A stretch of 43,795 nt of DNA, taken from contig ONXC01000016.1 of assembly GCA_900321715.1 (NCBI GenBank), positions 26,408-70,202 of the forward strand. The letters run 5' to 3'. A model generated the notes under the pieces. The model saw only the letters and a list, made by a program, of their open reading frames with translations, searched no databases and was not told where the DNA came from. This DNA is from an uncultured Bacteroidales bacterium (lineage in GTDB: Bacteria; Bacteroidota; Bacteroidia; Bacteroidales; UBA932). The position numbers and the translations under genes are program-made. This document shows, piece after piece, positions 7,108 to 14,402 of the stretch (the stretch's first letter is position 1; every line of letters begins with the position of its first letter).

Positions 7108-8591
7108 TGCATATCATATCCTCAGCCCATCTCTCCCTGGAGAGAGTAAAACAGATAATAGACAACAAAGAGCAGCTGGTGCTTTCCCCTGAATCCACCA
7201 CCGCCATAGTCAAGTGCCGTGAATACCTTGACCGGAAGATGGAAGACATAGACCATCCCGTGTACGGGGTCACAACGGGTTTCGGTTCCCTTTACAACGT
7301 CACCATCCCCAAGAAGGACCTCAGCCAGCTCCAGCACAACCTTGTCATGTCCCACGCCTGCGGCACCGGAGACACCGTGCGCCCGGAAATCGTGAAGCTG
7401 ATGCTGCTCCTTAAGGTCCAGAACCTCTCCTACGGCCATTCCGGTGTGCAGCTTTGCACCGTCCAGCGCCTCATAGACATGTTCAACAATGACGTCCTGC
7501 CGGTGGTGTACCAGCAGGGGTCCCTTGGCGCCTCCGGAGACCTCGCTCCCCTTGCACACCTGTGCCTTCCGCTTATCGGCCTTGGAGAAGTGCTCTATAA
7601 AGGGAAGGTACGCCCGGCGGCCGATGTCTGGAAAGAGTTTGGCTGGGAGCCCCTCACGCTTCAATCCAAGGAAGGCCTGGCGCTTCTTAACGGCACGCAG
7701 TTCATGAGCGCCCATGCTATCTGGAGCATCCTCAAGAGCATGAGGCTATCAAGATGGGCCGATATTATCGGCGCCATATCCCTGGATGCCTACGACGGCC
7801 GCATTGAGCCTTTCCTTCCGCTTACGCATCAGCTGAGGCCTCACACCGGCCAGATCCTCACCGGACGGAAGTTCATGGAGGTTCTTGAGGGCAGTGAACT
7901 TATAGAGAGGCCCAAGGAGCACGTCCAGGACCCTTACAGCTTCCGCTGCATTCCCCAGGTCCATGGCGCCGTGAAGGATAATATCCTGTACGTGAAGTCC
8001 GTGATAGAGAATGAGATAAATTCCGCCACCGATAACCCCAACATCTTCCCGGATGAGGACATGGTGATATCGGCCGGAAACTTCCACGGAGAGCCAATTG
8101 CCATCCCCATGGACTCCCTGGCAATAGCCATGAGTGAGCTTGCAAGCATCTCCGAGCGCCGTACCTTCCAGCTCATAGACGGCGTCCGCGGCCTTCCCAA
8201 ATACCTTGTGGCAGCCCCCGGCCTCAACAGCGGATTCATGATTCCGCAGTACACGGCTGCTTCAATCGTGTCCCAGAACAAGGGTCTGTGCTGGCCGGCT
8301 TCCTGCGACTCCATCCCCTCTTCCCAGGGCCAGGAGGACCATGTTTCCATGGGCTCCAACAGTGCCACAAAGCTTGTGAGGATTGTGGATAACGTTGAAA
8401 CAGTGCTTGGAATTGAGCTCATGAACGCCGTTCAGGCCATTGAGTTCCGCCGTCCCCTGAAAACCTCCCCCCGCCTGGAGAAGATCATCGAGGACTACCG
8501 CAAAGTTGTGCCGTTTATCGACACCGACACATACATGCATCCTCTCATAGAAAAATCTGTCGCATTTTTGAAAAATGAAGAGTATCTGTAA
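7107..8591 (+). CDS. hutH: Histidine ammonia-lyase
   Basis: 494 residues. The Ala-Ser-Gly triad that cyclises to the MIO electrophile is at residues 142-144 within QQGSLGASGDLAPLAH. Other family motifs are YGVTTGFG (53-60), ATDNPNIF and QEDHVSMG. It deaminates histidine to urocanate, the first step of the pathway. Its stop codon lies inside the left arm of a perfect 20-bp inverted repeat (8586-8605), so translation ends within a potential long hairpin that separates it from hutI. Confidence 0.97.
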   Translation: MHIISSAHLSLERVKQIIDNKEQLVLSPESTTAIVKCREYLDRKMEDIDHPVYGVTTGFGSLYNVTIPKKDLSQLQHNLVMSHACGTGDTVRPEIVKLMLLLKVQNLSYGHSGVQLCTVQRLIDMFNNDVLPVVYQQGSLGASGDLAPLAHLCLPLIGLGEVLYKGKVRPAADVWKEFGWEPLTLQSKEGLALLNGTQFMSAHAIWSILKSMRLSRWADIIGAISLDAYDGRIEPFLPLTHQLRPHTGQILTGRKFMEVLEGSELIERPKEHVQDPYSFRCIPQVHGAVKDNILYVKSVIENEINSATDNPNIFPDEDMVISAGNFHGEPIAIPMDSLAIAMSELASISERRTFQLIDGVRGLPKYLVAAPGLNSGFMIPQYTAASIVSQNKGLCWPASCDSIPSSQGQEDHVSMGSNSATKLVRIVDNVETVLGIELMNAVQAIEFRRPLKTSPRLEKIIEDYRKVVPFIDTDTYMHPLIEKSVAFLKNEEYL

Positions 8592-8702
8592 GATAAACCC
8601 TTCCCCATCGTCGCTTCGCGACCCCTCCCACCGCTTCGCGGCGGGCCCCTCCCTCTTATCCGGCCGAGGGTGGCCAGAGATTGGGAAGGGTTTATCTTAC
8701 AG
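8586..8702. repeat. Perfect 20-bp inverted repeat with nested hairpins between hutH and hutI
   Basis: Arm CTGTAAGATAAACCCTTCCC (8586-8605) is exactly complementary to 8683-8702. The 77-base interior holds smaller hairpins, for example GTCGCTTCGCGAC and CCGCTTCGCGG, in a C-rich background. The left arm covers the last bases and stop codon of hutH; the right arm ends 14 bases before hutI. It may act as a terminator, an RNA-processing or stability element, or be a non-autonomous mobile repeat; it lacks the T-run of an ordinary terminator. Confidence 0.9.
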
Positions 8703-8716
8703 AAAATTGTGCTTAT

Positions 8717-9895
8717 ATGATTATCTATAATATTGGATTATTAGTCGGCATTGTTCCAGAAGGAGTTTTAAGGAAAGAGGGCAAGGAACAGGGTAAAACA
8801 GGGATTCTGGAGAATGCATGGCTACGGATTGAGGACGGCAGGATTGCCGATTTCGGCTCCGGTAGCTTAAAGGGAGACATTGACGCCTGCGGCGGCATGC
8901 TCATTCCGGGCTTCTGTGACAGCCATACGCACATTGTGTATGCCGGGAGCCGGGACTCGGAGTTTCTGGACAAGATAAACGGTCTCTCCTATGAGGAAAT
9001 CGCTGCCCGGGGCGGCGGAATCCTGAATTCGGCAGATCTTCTTAACCGTACATCTGAAGATGAACTGTTAAGGCAGTCCATGGTGCGCGTGAAGGAAATG
9101 ATGGGAAAGGGCACCGTAGCCATGGAAATAAAGAGCGGCTACGGGCTCAACCCGGATGCAGAGATGAAGATGCTGCGTGTCATTCGCCGGATAAGGGAAA
9201 CCGTTCCTGCTGCCGTGAAATCCACCTTCCTGGGGGCACATGCAATAGGCCGCGGATATAGCCACAAGGCATATGTAGATGCCGTTATCGGAATGATTCC
9301 GGAGGCTGCAAAATGGGCCGATTTCATAGATGTCTTCTGCGACGAAGGTTTCTTCACGGTGGAAGACACGGACCGCATCCTAACTGCGGCAAAGGGCCTT
9401 CTCACGCCAAAGATCCACGCCAACGAACTAGCCGTAAGCGGTGGCGTACAGGTGGGCGTAAGGCACGGTGCCCTCTCCGTAGACCATCTTGAACGCACTA
9501 CGGATGCAGAGATTGAGGCGCTAAAAGGATCGGCCACTATGCCCACAATGCTTCCCGGCTCTTCTTTCTTCCTGGGGCTCCCCTACGGAAGGGCAAAGGA
9601 TTTCATAAAGGCAGGCCTTGGAGTAGCGCTGGCTTCGGACTACAACCCCGGCTCCTCCCCTTCCGGGGACATGCGCTTTGTCATGGCCCAGGGCTGCATC
9701 AAGATGCGTCTCACGCCCATTGAAGCCTTCAATGCTGTGACACTGAACAGTGCCTATGCCATGGGCATAAGCAAGGACTACGGTTCAATAACGCCTGGGA
9801 AAAAGGCCGCCCTGATACTTACCGAGCCCGGCTGGGACCTCACCAGGATGGCATATCAGTACCAGACTCCCTGCATCAGAAAGGTTATTCAGTAG
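8717..9895 (+). CDS. hutI: Imidazolonepropionase
   Basis: 392 residues of the metal-dependent amidohydrolase superfamily. Metal-ligand histidines lie in GFCDSHTHIVYAGSRDSEF. Family motifs are EIKSGYGL, TFLGAHA, DVFCDEGFF, KIHANEL, SVDHLE and ASDYNPGSSPSG (metal-binding Asp). It opens the imidazolone ring to give N-formimidoyl-glutamate, which FTCD then uses. The start at 8717 (MIIYNIGLLVG) is preferred because a frame from 8681 would include the inverted-repeat arm. Its last 11 bases overlap the convergent lysA. Confidence 0.96.
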   Translation: MIIYNIGLLVGIVPEGVLRKEGKEQGKTGILENAWLRIEDGRIADFGSGSLKGDIDACGGMLIPGFCDSHTHIVYAGSRDSEFLDKINGLSYEEIAARGGGILNSADLLNRTSEDELLRQSMVRVKEMMGKGTVAMEIKSGYGLNPDAEMKMLRVIRRIRETVPAAVKSTFLGAHAIGRGYSHKAYVDAVIGMIPEAAKWADFIDVFCDEGFFTVEDTDRILTAAKGLLTPKIHANELAVSGGVQVGVRHGALSVDHLERTTDAEIEALKGSATMPTMLPGSSFFLGLPYGRAKDFIKAGLGVALASDYNPGSSPSGDMRFVMAQGCIKMRLTPIEAFNAVTLNSAYAMGISKDYGSITPGKKAALILTEPGWDLTRMAYQYQTPCIRKVIQ

Positions 9896-11033
9896 AATAG
9901 ACGGCTGGTGCCAGAGGGCGTCCATTGTAGCATGATGCCATTGACTGGCCATATGCTCCGGCGCTGCGGATGGCTATGATGTCCCCTCGCCGACATTCGT
10001 TGAGGATTATCCCCTTGCCAAAGACATCGGAACTCTCGCAAATAGGCCCCACCACGTCATAGGCCTGTTCCGGACCGTCCGACGACAGGTTCTCTATACG
10101 ATGGACGGCATGGTACATGGCCGGACGTACAAGGTCGTTCATTCCGGCATCCAGAATGGCGAACTTCCTGGACAGTCCCTCCTTTACGTACAGCACCCTC
10201 GATATAAGCGTCCCGCATGGCGCCACCACACTCCTGCCCAGCTCGAAATGGACGGGACGGTGACCGTCCAGGTGCCTCCTGAACACTTCAAAGTAATTCC
10301 CGAAAGCAGCTATGGGCAAGTGGTTGGGATGCCCGTACTCTATCCCGAGACCGCCGCCCACGTTGATGTCCCCCACTATTATCCCCTTCCTGTCAAGCCT
10401 TGCGCAGAGGTCGTTGATTCTGTTGCAGAGAGCGGCGAAATCGGACATGTCCAGAATCTGGGAACCTATGTGGAAATGAAGGCCGCAGAACTTTACATGT
10501 GGCATGTCCAGGGTACGCATGATTACTGACTCCGCCAGAGCGTGATATATGCCGAACTTGTTCTCCGCCAGGCCTGTTGTAATGCCTGCGAGAGTATGCG
10601 CTCCGATGTCCGGGTTGATCCTCAGGCTCACAGGAGCCACCTTCCCGCACTCAGACGCCACCGACTCAATCACCTCCAGCTCTGCCTCGGACTCCACATT
10701 GAACCTGCCGATGCCCTTCTCAAGGCCCAGCCGGATCTCCCAGTCCGCTTTGCCTACTCCCGCGTAAACTATGTCCCCAGGCTGGAATCCCGCATCAAGG
10801 GCCTCGTTTATTTCTCCACCACTGACGCAGTCGGCACCGAGCCCCGCGGCAGCTATCAGCCGCAGTATCTGAGGGTCGGCATTGGCCTTGACGGCATAAT
10901 GGACCTGCCACGACGGATTCTTCAGTTCCTCTTTAATTATATCAAGAGTCTTTTGCAGAAGATGTACGTCGTAGTAGTAGAACGGGGTTCCTAGTCCGGA
11001 AAACCGTTCCAGGGGAAAGACACCCTTCAGCAT
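9885..11033 (-). CDS. lysA: Diaminopimelate decarboxylase
   Basis: 382 residues of the PLP fold-type III decarboxylases. The PLP lysine lies in VHYAVKANADPQIL. HFHIGSQI, GGGLGIEYG, an Arg in ELGRSVVAPCG and the catalytic Cys in GPICESSDVFGKG follow the LysA pattern. It makes lysine from meso-diaminopimelate. It is shorter than the 415-420 residue proteobacterial enzymes. It overlaps lysC by seven bases, so aspartate kinase and the last lysine step are co-transcribed. The substrate call (DAP rather than another diamino acid) relies on this context. The heptamer GGCCGAT is absent from this gene and lysC. Confidence 0.88.
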   Translation of the reverse strand: MLKGVFPLERFSGLGTPFYYYDVHLLQKTLDIIKEELKNPSWQVHYAVKANADPQILRLIAAAGLGADCVSGGEINEALDAGFQPGDIVYAGVGKADWEIRLGLEKGIGRFNVESEAELEVIESVASECGKVAPVSLRINPDIGAHTLAGITTGLAENKFGIYHALAESVIMRTLDMPHVKFCGLHFHIGSQILDMSDFAALCNRINDLCARLDRKGIIVGDINVGGGLGIEYGHPNHLPIAAFGNYFEVFRRHLDGHRPVHFELGRSVVAPCGTLISRVLYVKEGLSRKFAILDAGMNDLVRPAMYHAVHRIENLSSDGPEQAYDVVGPICESSDVFGKGIILNECRRGDIIAIRSAGAYGQSMASCYNGRPLAPAVYSTE

Positions 11034-12331
11034 CCTTCAAAAAGGCTGCGGCTCAGGGCCTGGAGGGTCCTTGCCTTGTCTTCCTCCCTTACCAGAAGGG
11101 AAATGTTGTAATTGCTTCCGCCGTAACTGACCATGCGCACGGGGATGTCTTTCATGGCGGTAAGGACCATGGTCTCGAAGCCCAGATTCTCCCAGTCCAT
11201 GTCACCCACGACACATACGATGCACATGTCCAAATCTACGGAAACGGTGCCGTACTTTTTGAGGTCATGGACAATCTCGCTCAGGAAACGGGTGTCGTCG
11301 ATAGTGACTGAAACGCCCACCTCGGAGGTACAGATCATGTCTATGGGTGTGCGGTAGCTCTCGAAAATCTCAAACACCTTGCGCAGGAAACCATGCGCCA
11401 GAAGCATCCTGGAGCTCTTTATCTTGATGGCGGTGATATTGTCCTTTGCGGCGACAGCCTTTATTGTACCCGTCTCAGGATTATTATCGATAATGGTACC
11501 CGGTGCAGATGGCTCCATGGTATTCAGAAGCCGTACCGGGATGTTGGCGAGCTTTGCCGGCAGGATGCAGGTAGGGTGCAGTATCTTGGCACCGAAGTAC
11601 GCCAGCTCCGCAGCCTCGTCAAAATGGAGATGCCGGACGGCGGACGTGTTCCCGACCACGCGGGGATCGTTGTCATGCATGCCATCGATGTCCGTCCATA
11701 TCTGGATTTCATCGGCGTCAAGGGCTGCACCTATGAGGGAGGCCGTGTAGTCGCTGCCGCCCCTCTGGAGGTTGTCAACTCCGCCGCGAGCATTGCGGCA
11801 GATATATCCCTGGGTTATAAAGACATCGGCTTTCTGTTCAATGAGAGGCTTAAGATGCTCCCTTATGTAATCCAGGTCCGGTTCTCCCTGGGTGTCAAGT
11901 TTCATGAAATCCAGGGCCGGAAGCAGAACGGCATCAACGCCTTGCTTCTTCAGATACAGTTCCATGAGTTTTGTTGACAGGAGTTCTCCCTGGGAGAGAA
12001 TGATCTTCTCCTGCTCCATGCCTGTAAACTCCCTTGTGAGGGCAATCATAGATGACACGATATCACGTATGAATGCATCCGCAGTGTTGTCTCCAAGAAG
12101 CTCGGACGCAACGGAGAGATGTTTGGTCTCTATTCTTTTAAGTGTTTCGCGTGCGCTGTCCGGATTGCGGTTGTACAGATATCCGGCAACCTCTGCAAGC
12201 ATATTTGTGACACCGCTCATCGCAGAGAGAACAACAATGGGGCAATCATTTCCTGCCGTGACAAGTCCTGCCACGTGCTTGATACGCGCGGCAGTCCCCA
12301 CGGACGTCCCGCCAAATTTCATTATTGTCAT
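11027..12331 (-). CDS. lysC: Aspartate kinase (monofunctional)
   Basis: 434 residues. The kinase domain (about 1-285) starts MTIMKFGGTSVGTAARIKH and contains FITQGYICRNARGG and GGSDYTASLIGAALDADEIQ; the C-terminus has two ACT-type regulatory domains (about 300-434). This layout is that of lysine-sensitive LysC. It phosphorylates aspartate at the head of the lysine/threonine/methionine pathway. A TATCTTTGC box (12352-12360) lies 20 bases upstream. No lysine riboswitch is visible in the short leader, so feedback inhibition through the ACT domains is the likely control. Confidence 0.93.
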   Translation of the reverse strand: MTIMKFGGTSVGTAARIKHVAGLVTAGNDCPIVVLSAMSGVTNMLAEVAGYLYNRNPDSARETLKRIETKHLSVASELLGDNTADAFIRDIVSSMIALTREFTGMEQEKIILSQGELLSTKLMELYLKKQGVDAVLLPALDFMKLDTQGEPDLDYIREHLKPLIEQKADVFITQGYICRNARGGVDNLQRGGSDYTASLIGAALDADEIQIWTDIDGMHDNDPRVVGNTSAVRHLHFDEAAELAYFGAKILHPTCILPAKLANIPVRLLNTMEPSAPGTIIDNNPETGTIKAVAAKDNITAIKIKSSRMLLAHGFLRKVFEIFESYRTPIDMICTSEVGVSVTIDDTRFLSEIVHDLKKYGTVSVDLDMCIVCVVGDMDWENLGFETMVLTAMKDIPVRMVSYGGSNYNISLLVREEDKARTLQALSRSLFEGC

Positions 12332-12351
12332 AATAAGTTCGTCTTATCCGT

Positions 12352-12360
12352 GCAAAGATA
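12352..12360 (-). promoter_or_regulatory. -7 box of the lysC-lysA operon
   Basis: A perfect TATCTTTGC sits 20 bases upstream of the lysC start. It is back to back with the tRNA-Pro promoter on the other strand. Confidence 0.65.
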
Positions 12361-12378
12361 ATTATTTTTAAAAATTTA

Positions 12379-12410
12379 TTTGCTATTTCATAAAAAAGTA
12401 GTACCTTTGC
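12379..12410 (+). promoter_or_regulatory. Bacteroidota-type promoter of tRNA-Pro(AGG)
   Basis: TTTG (12379-12382), 19 bases, TACCTTTGC (12402-12410). The -7 box ends 11 bases before the tRNA. Confidence 0.88.
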
Positions 12411-12421
12411 GTTCCATTCTT

Positions 12422-12497
12422 CTGGATGTAGCGCAGTTGGTAGCGCACCTGGTTAGGGACCAGGAGGTCGCTGGTTCAAGTCCAGTCATCCAGACCA
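12422..12497 (+). tRNA. tRNA-Pro, anticodon AGG, CCA encoded
   Basis: A complete cloverleaf: acceptor CTGGATG/CATCCAG, D stem GCGC/GCGC, anticodon stem CCTGG/CCAGG with loop TTAGGGA, T stem GCTGG/CCAGT with loop TTCAAGT, discriminator A12494 and CCA 12495-12497. The C1-G72 pair and G37 are hallmarks of bacterial proline tRNA, and the body is close to tRNA-Pro(CGG) at 42686-42761. The anticodon reads AGG (12455-12457). A34 is unusual for bacterial tRNA-Pro, where GGG or TGG is expected. The 3' strand can also pair with sequence beyond the terminator (12485-12542). Confidence 0.92.
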
Positions 12498-12530
12498 AAA
12501 ATAGAGACGCTAGATGCGTCTCTATTTTTG
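12496..12530 (+). terminator. Terminator of tRNA-Pro(AGG), stem starting in the CCA
   Basis: A 15-bp perfect stem (12496-12510 with 12516-12530, loop TAGAT) ends in TTTTTG. The 5' arm starts at the second C of the encoded CCA. A further complement of the tRNA 3' strand (CTGGATGAC, 12534-12542) extends the hairpin outward. Confidence 0.88.
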
Positions 12531-12562
12531 TTTCTGGATGACCAATTCTTTTTTAAATATTG

Positions 12563-12616
12563 AAGGGGCTACGCCCCCTCAAACTCCCCCTTGTCGGCCT
12601 TCGGCCTCCGATAAGC
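12563..12616. repeat. Two small GC-rich inverted repeats between the tRNA-Pro region and the plug gene
   Basis: A GGGGC/GCCCC hairpin (about 12565-12577) and a TCGGCCTTCGGCC-type hairpin (about 12596-12612) lie just past the stop of the leftward plug-domain gene. They could act as a poor terminator or be REP-like debris. There is no strong T-run. Confidence 0.45.
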
Positions 12617-13048
12617 TCATTTAAGGGTTATGAGAATTACGCCGTTGGCGCCGCGGACACCGTAGATGGAGGCGGCAGAGTCCTTTAACACCGTAATGTT
12701 CTTGACTTCACGGGGATTGATGTGAGAAACGTCCTCCACGGCAACGCCGTCCACTACAAACAGGGGTTCGGTAGACAGATTGATGGAGTTCTTACCGCGT
12801 ATGGTGATGGACCTGCCGGTAACCTGGACTCCGGCGCACTTCCCCTGAATCATCTCATAGATATCCCTGTACGGCACAATGTCGTCACCTTCTATGACGG
12901 AAACCGTAGAGGTGAGGGATTCGGCCGGGAAATACTCATATCCCGTATTGACCATCCTGTCCCCATTATACAAACTGGAAGATGTCTCTGCCATAGGACC
13001 GCAGGAGACACATACTAAGACAAGCAGGGATGCATAAAACTCTTTCAT
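12617..13048 (-). CDS. Orphan TonB-receptor plug-domain lipoprotein
   Basis: 143 residues. The N-terminus is a lipoprotein signal (KEFYASLLVLVCVSC). Residues about 55-143 form a TonB-dependent receptor plug domain: VPYRDIYEMIQGKCAGVQV, ITIRGKNSIN, EPLFVVDGVAV and DSAASIYGVRGANGVILIT, the hallmarks of SusC/RagA plugs. There is no beta-barrel, so it cannot be a transporter alone; the role of such stand-alone plugs is unknown. A TATATTTGC box (13052-13060) lies three bases before the ATG. Confidence 0.87.
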   Translation of the reverse strand: MKEFYASLLVLVCVSCGPMAETSSSLYNGDRMVNTGYEYFPAESLTSTVSVIEGDDIVPYRDIYEMIQGKCAGVQVTGRSITIRGKNSINLSTEPLFVVDGVAVEDVSHINPREVKNITVLKDSAASIYGVRGANGVILITLK

Positions 13049-13051
13049 AAG

Positions 13052-13060
13052 GCAAATATA
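13052..13060 (-). promoter_or_regulatory. -7 box of the plug-domain gene
   Basis: TATATTTGC sits three bases upstream of the start codon, implying a leaderless message. Confidence 0.6.
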
Positions 13061-13073
13061 AAAAAATAACTGC

Positions 13074-13082
13074 TAACTTTGC
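13074..13082 (+). promoter_or_regulatory. -7 box of the pseudouridine synthase gene
   Basis: TAACTTTGC is seven bases before the ATG at 13090, and divergent from the plug-domain promoter 14 bases away. Confidence 0.6.
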
Positions 13083-13089
13083 AAGAGTT

Positions 13090-13791
13090 ATGAGTATTTA
13101 CAGGGAAATATCGGCCGCGGAATATGCTGATATAGAGGGAAGAATCCTCTATGAAGACAATCACCTTCTCATCTTCAACAAAAGGAGCGGGGAAATCGTG
13201 CAGGGAGACAAGACCGGGGATGAACCTCTGTCAGAGACCCTCAAGGCATTCATTGCCCAAAGGGACGGTAAGCCCGGTCAGGTATTCATGGGCGTCCCGC
13301 ACAGGCTGGACAGGCCAGTGAGCGGGGTCTGCGTATTTGCCAAAACTTCCAAGGCCCTTGAACGTCTGAACGATATGCTCCGTAAAGGAGAGATCCACAA
13401 GACCTACTGGGCACTCACAGCAGGGAAACCTCCCAAAGAGAGTGATACCCTAACGGATTTCCTTTCCAGAAATGAGGCCCAGAACAAGTCATACGTAAGC
13501 AAAAACGGCAAGGAAGCCCGTCTGAAATATACTCTCATCCAAACCACAGACCGCTACTTCCTCCTGGAAGTGCAGCTTTACACCGGGCGCCACCACCAGA
13601 TCCGCTGCCAGCTCTCCCACATGGGCTGCCCTATCAAAGGAGACCTAAAATACGGTGCAAAACGTTCAAATCCAGACGGAGGAATCAGCCTTCTTGCCCG
13701 TAATATACAGTTCATCCACCCCGTCAAAAAGACAGAGGTGGATGTAACGGCTCCCGTTCCGCAGTCCTGGAAAGGGATTCAGGAGGGGTAG
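13090..13791 (+). CDS. RluA-family RNA pseudouridine synthase
   Basis: 233 residues. The catalytic aspartate is D74 in VPHRLDRPVSGVCVFAKT, the RluA signature; ARLKYTLIQ, LYTGRHHQIRCQL and GDLKYGAK follow in the family order. There is no N-terminal S4 domain, so it is the short RluA/TruC-like form. It isomerises uridine in rRNA or tRNA; the target is not deducible. It stands alone between divergent and convergent neighbours. Confidence 0.93.
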   Translation: MSIYREISAAEYADIEGRILYEDNHLLIFNKRSGEIVQGDKTGDEPLSETLKAFIAQRDGKPGQVFMGVPHRLDRPVSGVCVFAKTSKALERLNDMLRKGEIHKTYWALTAGKPPKESDTLTDFLSRNEAQNKSYVSKNGKEARLKYTLIQTTDRYFLLEVQLYTGRHHQIRCQLSHMGCPIKGDLKYGAKRSNPDGGISLLARNIQFIHPVKKTEVDVTAPVPQSWKGIQEG

Positions 13792-13811
13792 GCAGTCCCG
13801 GCAGACGGTTT

Positions 13812-14348
13812 TCATTTCTGTTTATCCCGGTATTTCTTACGGATCCTTGCGCACCAGATACTTGGCGGCTCTCCCATGACGCTTTTGAAGCTGTTCAGAA
13901 ACGATGACTCGCTTCTGAAGCCGGACAGCTGTGCAAGGTCGTTGATCCTCAGGCTCATATTGGCCCGGAACAATTCCATTGCGTACATCACACGGTAATA
14001 GTTGACATACGCCCTGAAATTCTTACCGGAAAAACGGTTTATGGTTTTACTCAGATAAGACCGGTTGGTGTAGAGGGAATTTGCCAGATCCTGCAGCTGA
14101 TAATCAACCACCAGGAAAGGCCTCCTTTCCACCATGTATCGGCAACACCTGTCATAAAGGAATTGATCGGTCACCGTAAAGTCCTCGGAAGAGTTTGACG
14201 GGAACATTTCATCCACGTCGGGCCGATTTATATCCAAGGCCCTTATCTCGGCTTCCTTCCTCTGCAGTCTTCCAACCAGGTAAATAACCACGGTTGCAAC
14301 CAGTACTGAGAATGAAGCCAGAACAATTTCAAGGTAGTTTATTGGCAT
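13812..14348 (-). CDS. Membrane-anchored AraC-family regulator
   Basis: 178 residues. One transmembrane helix near the N-terminus (about 5-26, LEIVLASFSVLVATVVIYLV) is followed by a linker (27-60) and an AraC-type double helix-turn-helix (about 75-172). The HTH parts include YQLQDLANSLYTNRSYLSKT and INDLAQLSGFRSESSFLNSF. No sensor domain is present. It may be a remnant of a larger membrane regulator or a genuine tethered activator. It lies 54 bases after the yitT pair on the same strand. Target unknown. Confidence 0.85.
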   Translation of the reverse strand: MPINYLEIVLASFSVLVATVVIYLVGRLQRKEAEIRALDINRPDVDEMFPSNSSEDFTVTDQFLYDRCCRYMVERRPFLVVDYQLQDLANSLYTNRSYLSKTINRFSGKNFRAYVNYYRVMYAMELFRANMSLRINDLAQLSGFRSESSFLNSFKSVMGEPPSIWCARIRKKYRDKQK

Positions 14349-14402
14349 TCACTTCTGACAGGCCGGCCGCCGGGAGTAAACCCCTTCTATGTCAATGAGC
14401 TT

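Noticed and set aside
8586-8702. Insertion sequence or CRISPR repeat
   Set aside because: There is no transposase, no target-site duplication I could recognise, and a single inverted pair rather than an array of spaced repeats.
12332-12360. Lysine riboswitch upstream of lysC
   Set aside because: The leader is only about 20 bases from the -7 box to the ATG, too short for an L-box.
12485-12542. tRNA-derived integration (att) site scar
   Set aside because: The second copy of the tRNA 3' segment is inverted, not direct, and there is no integrase or element nearby.
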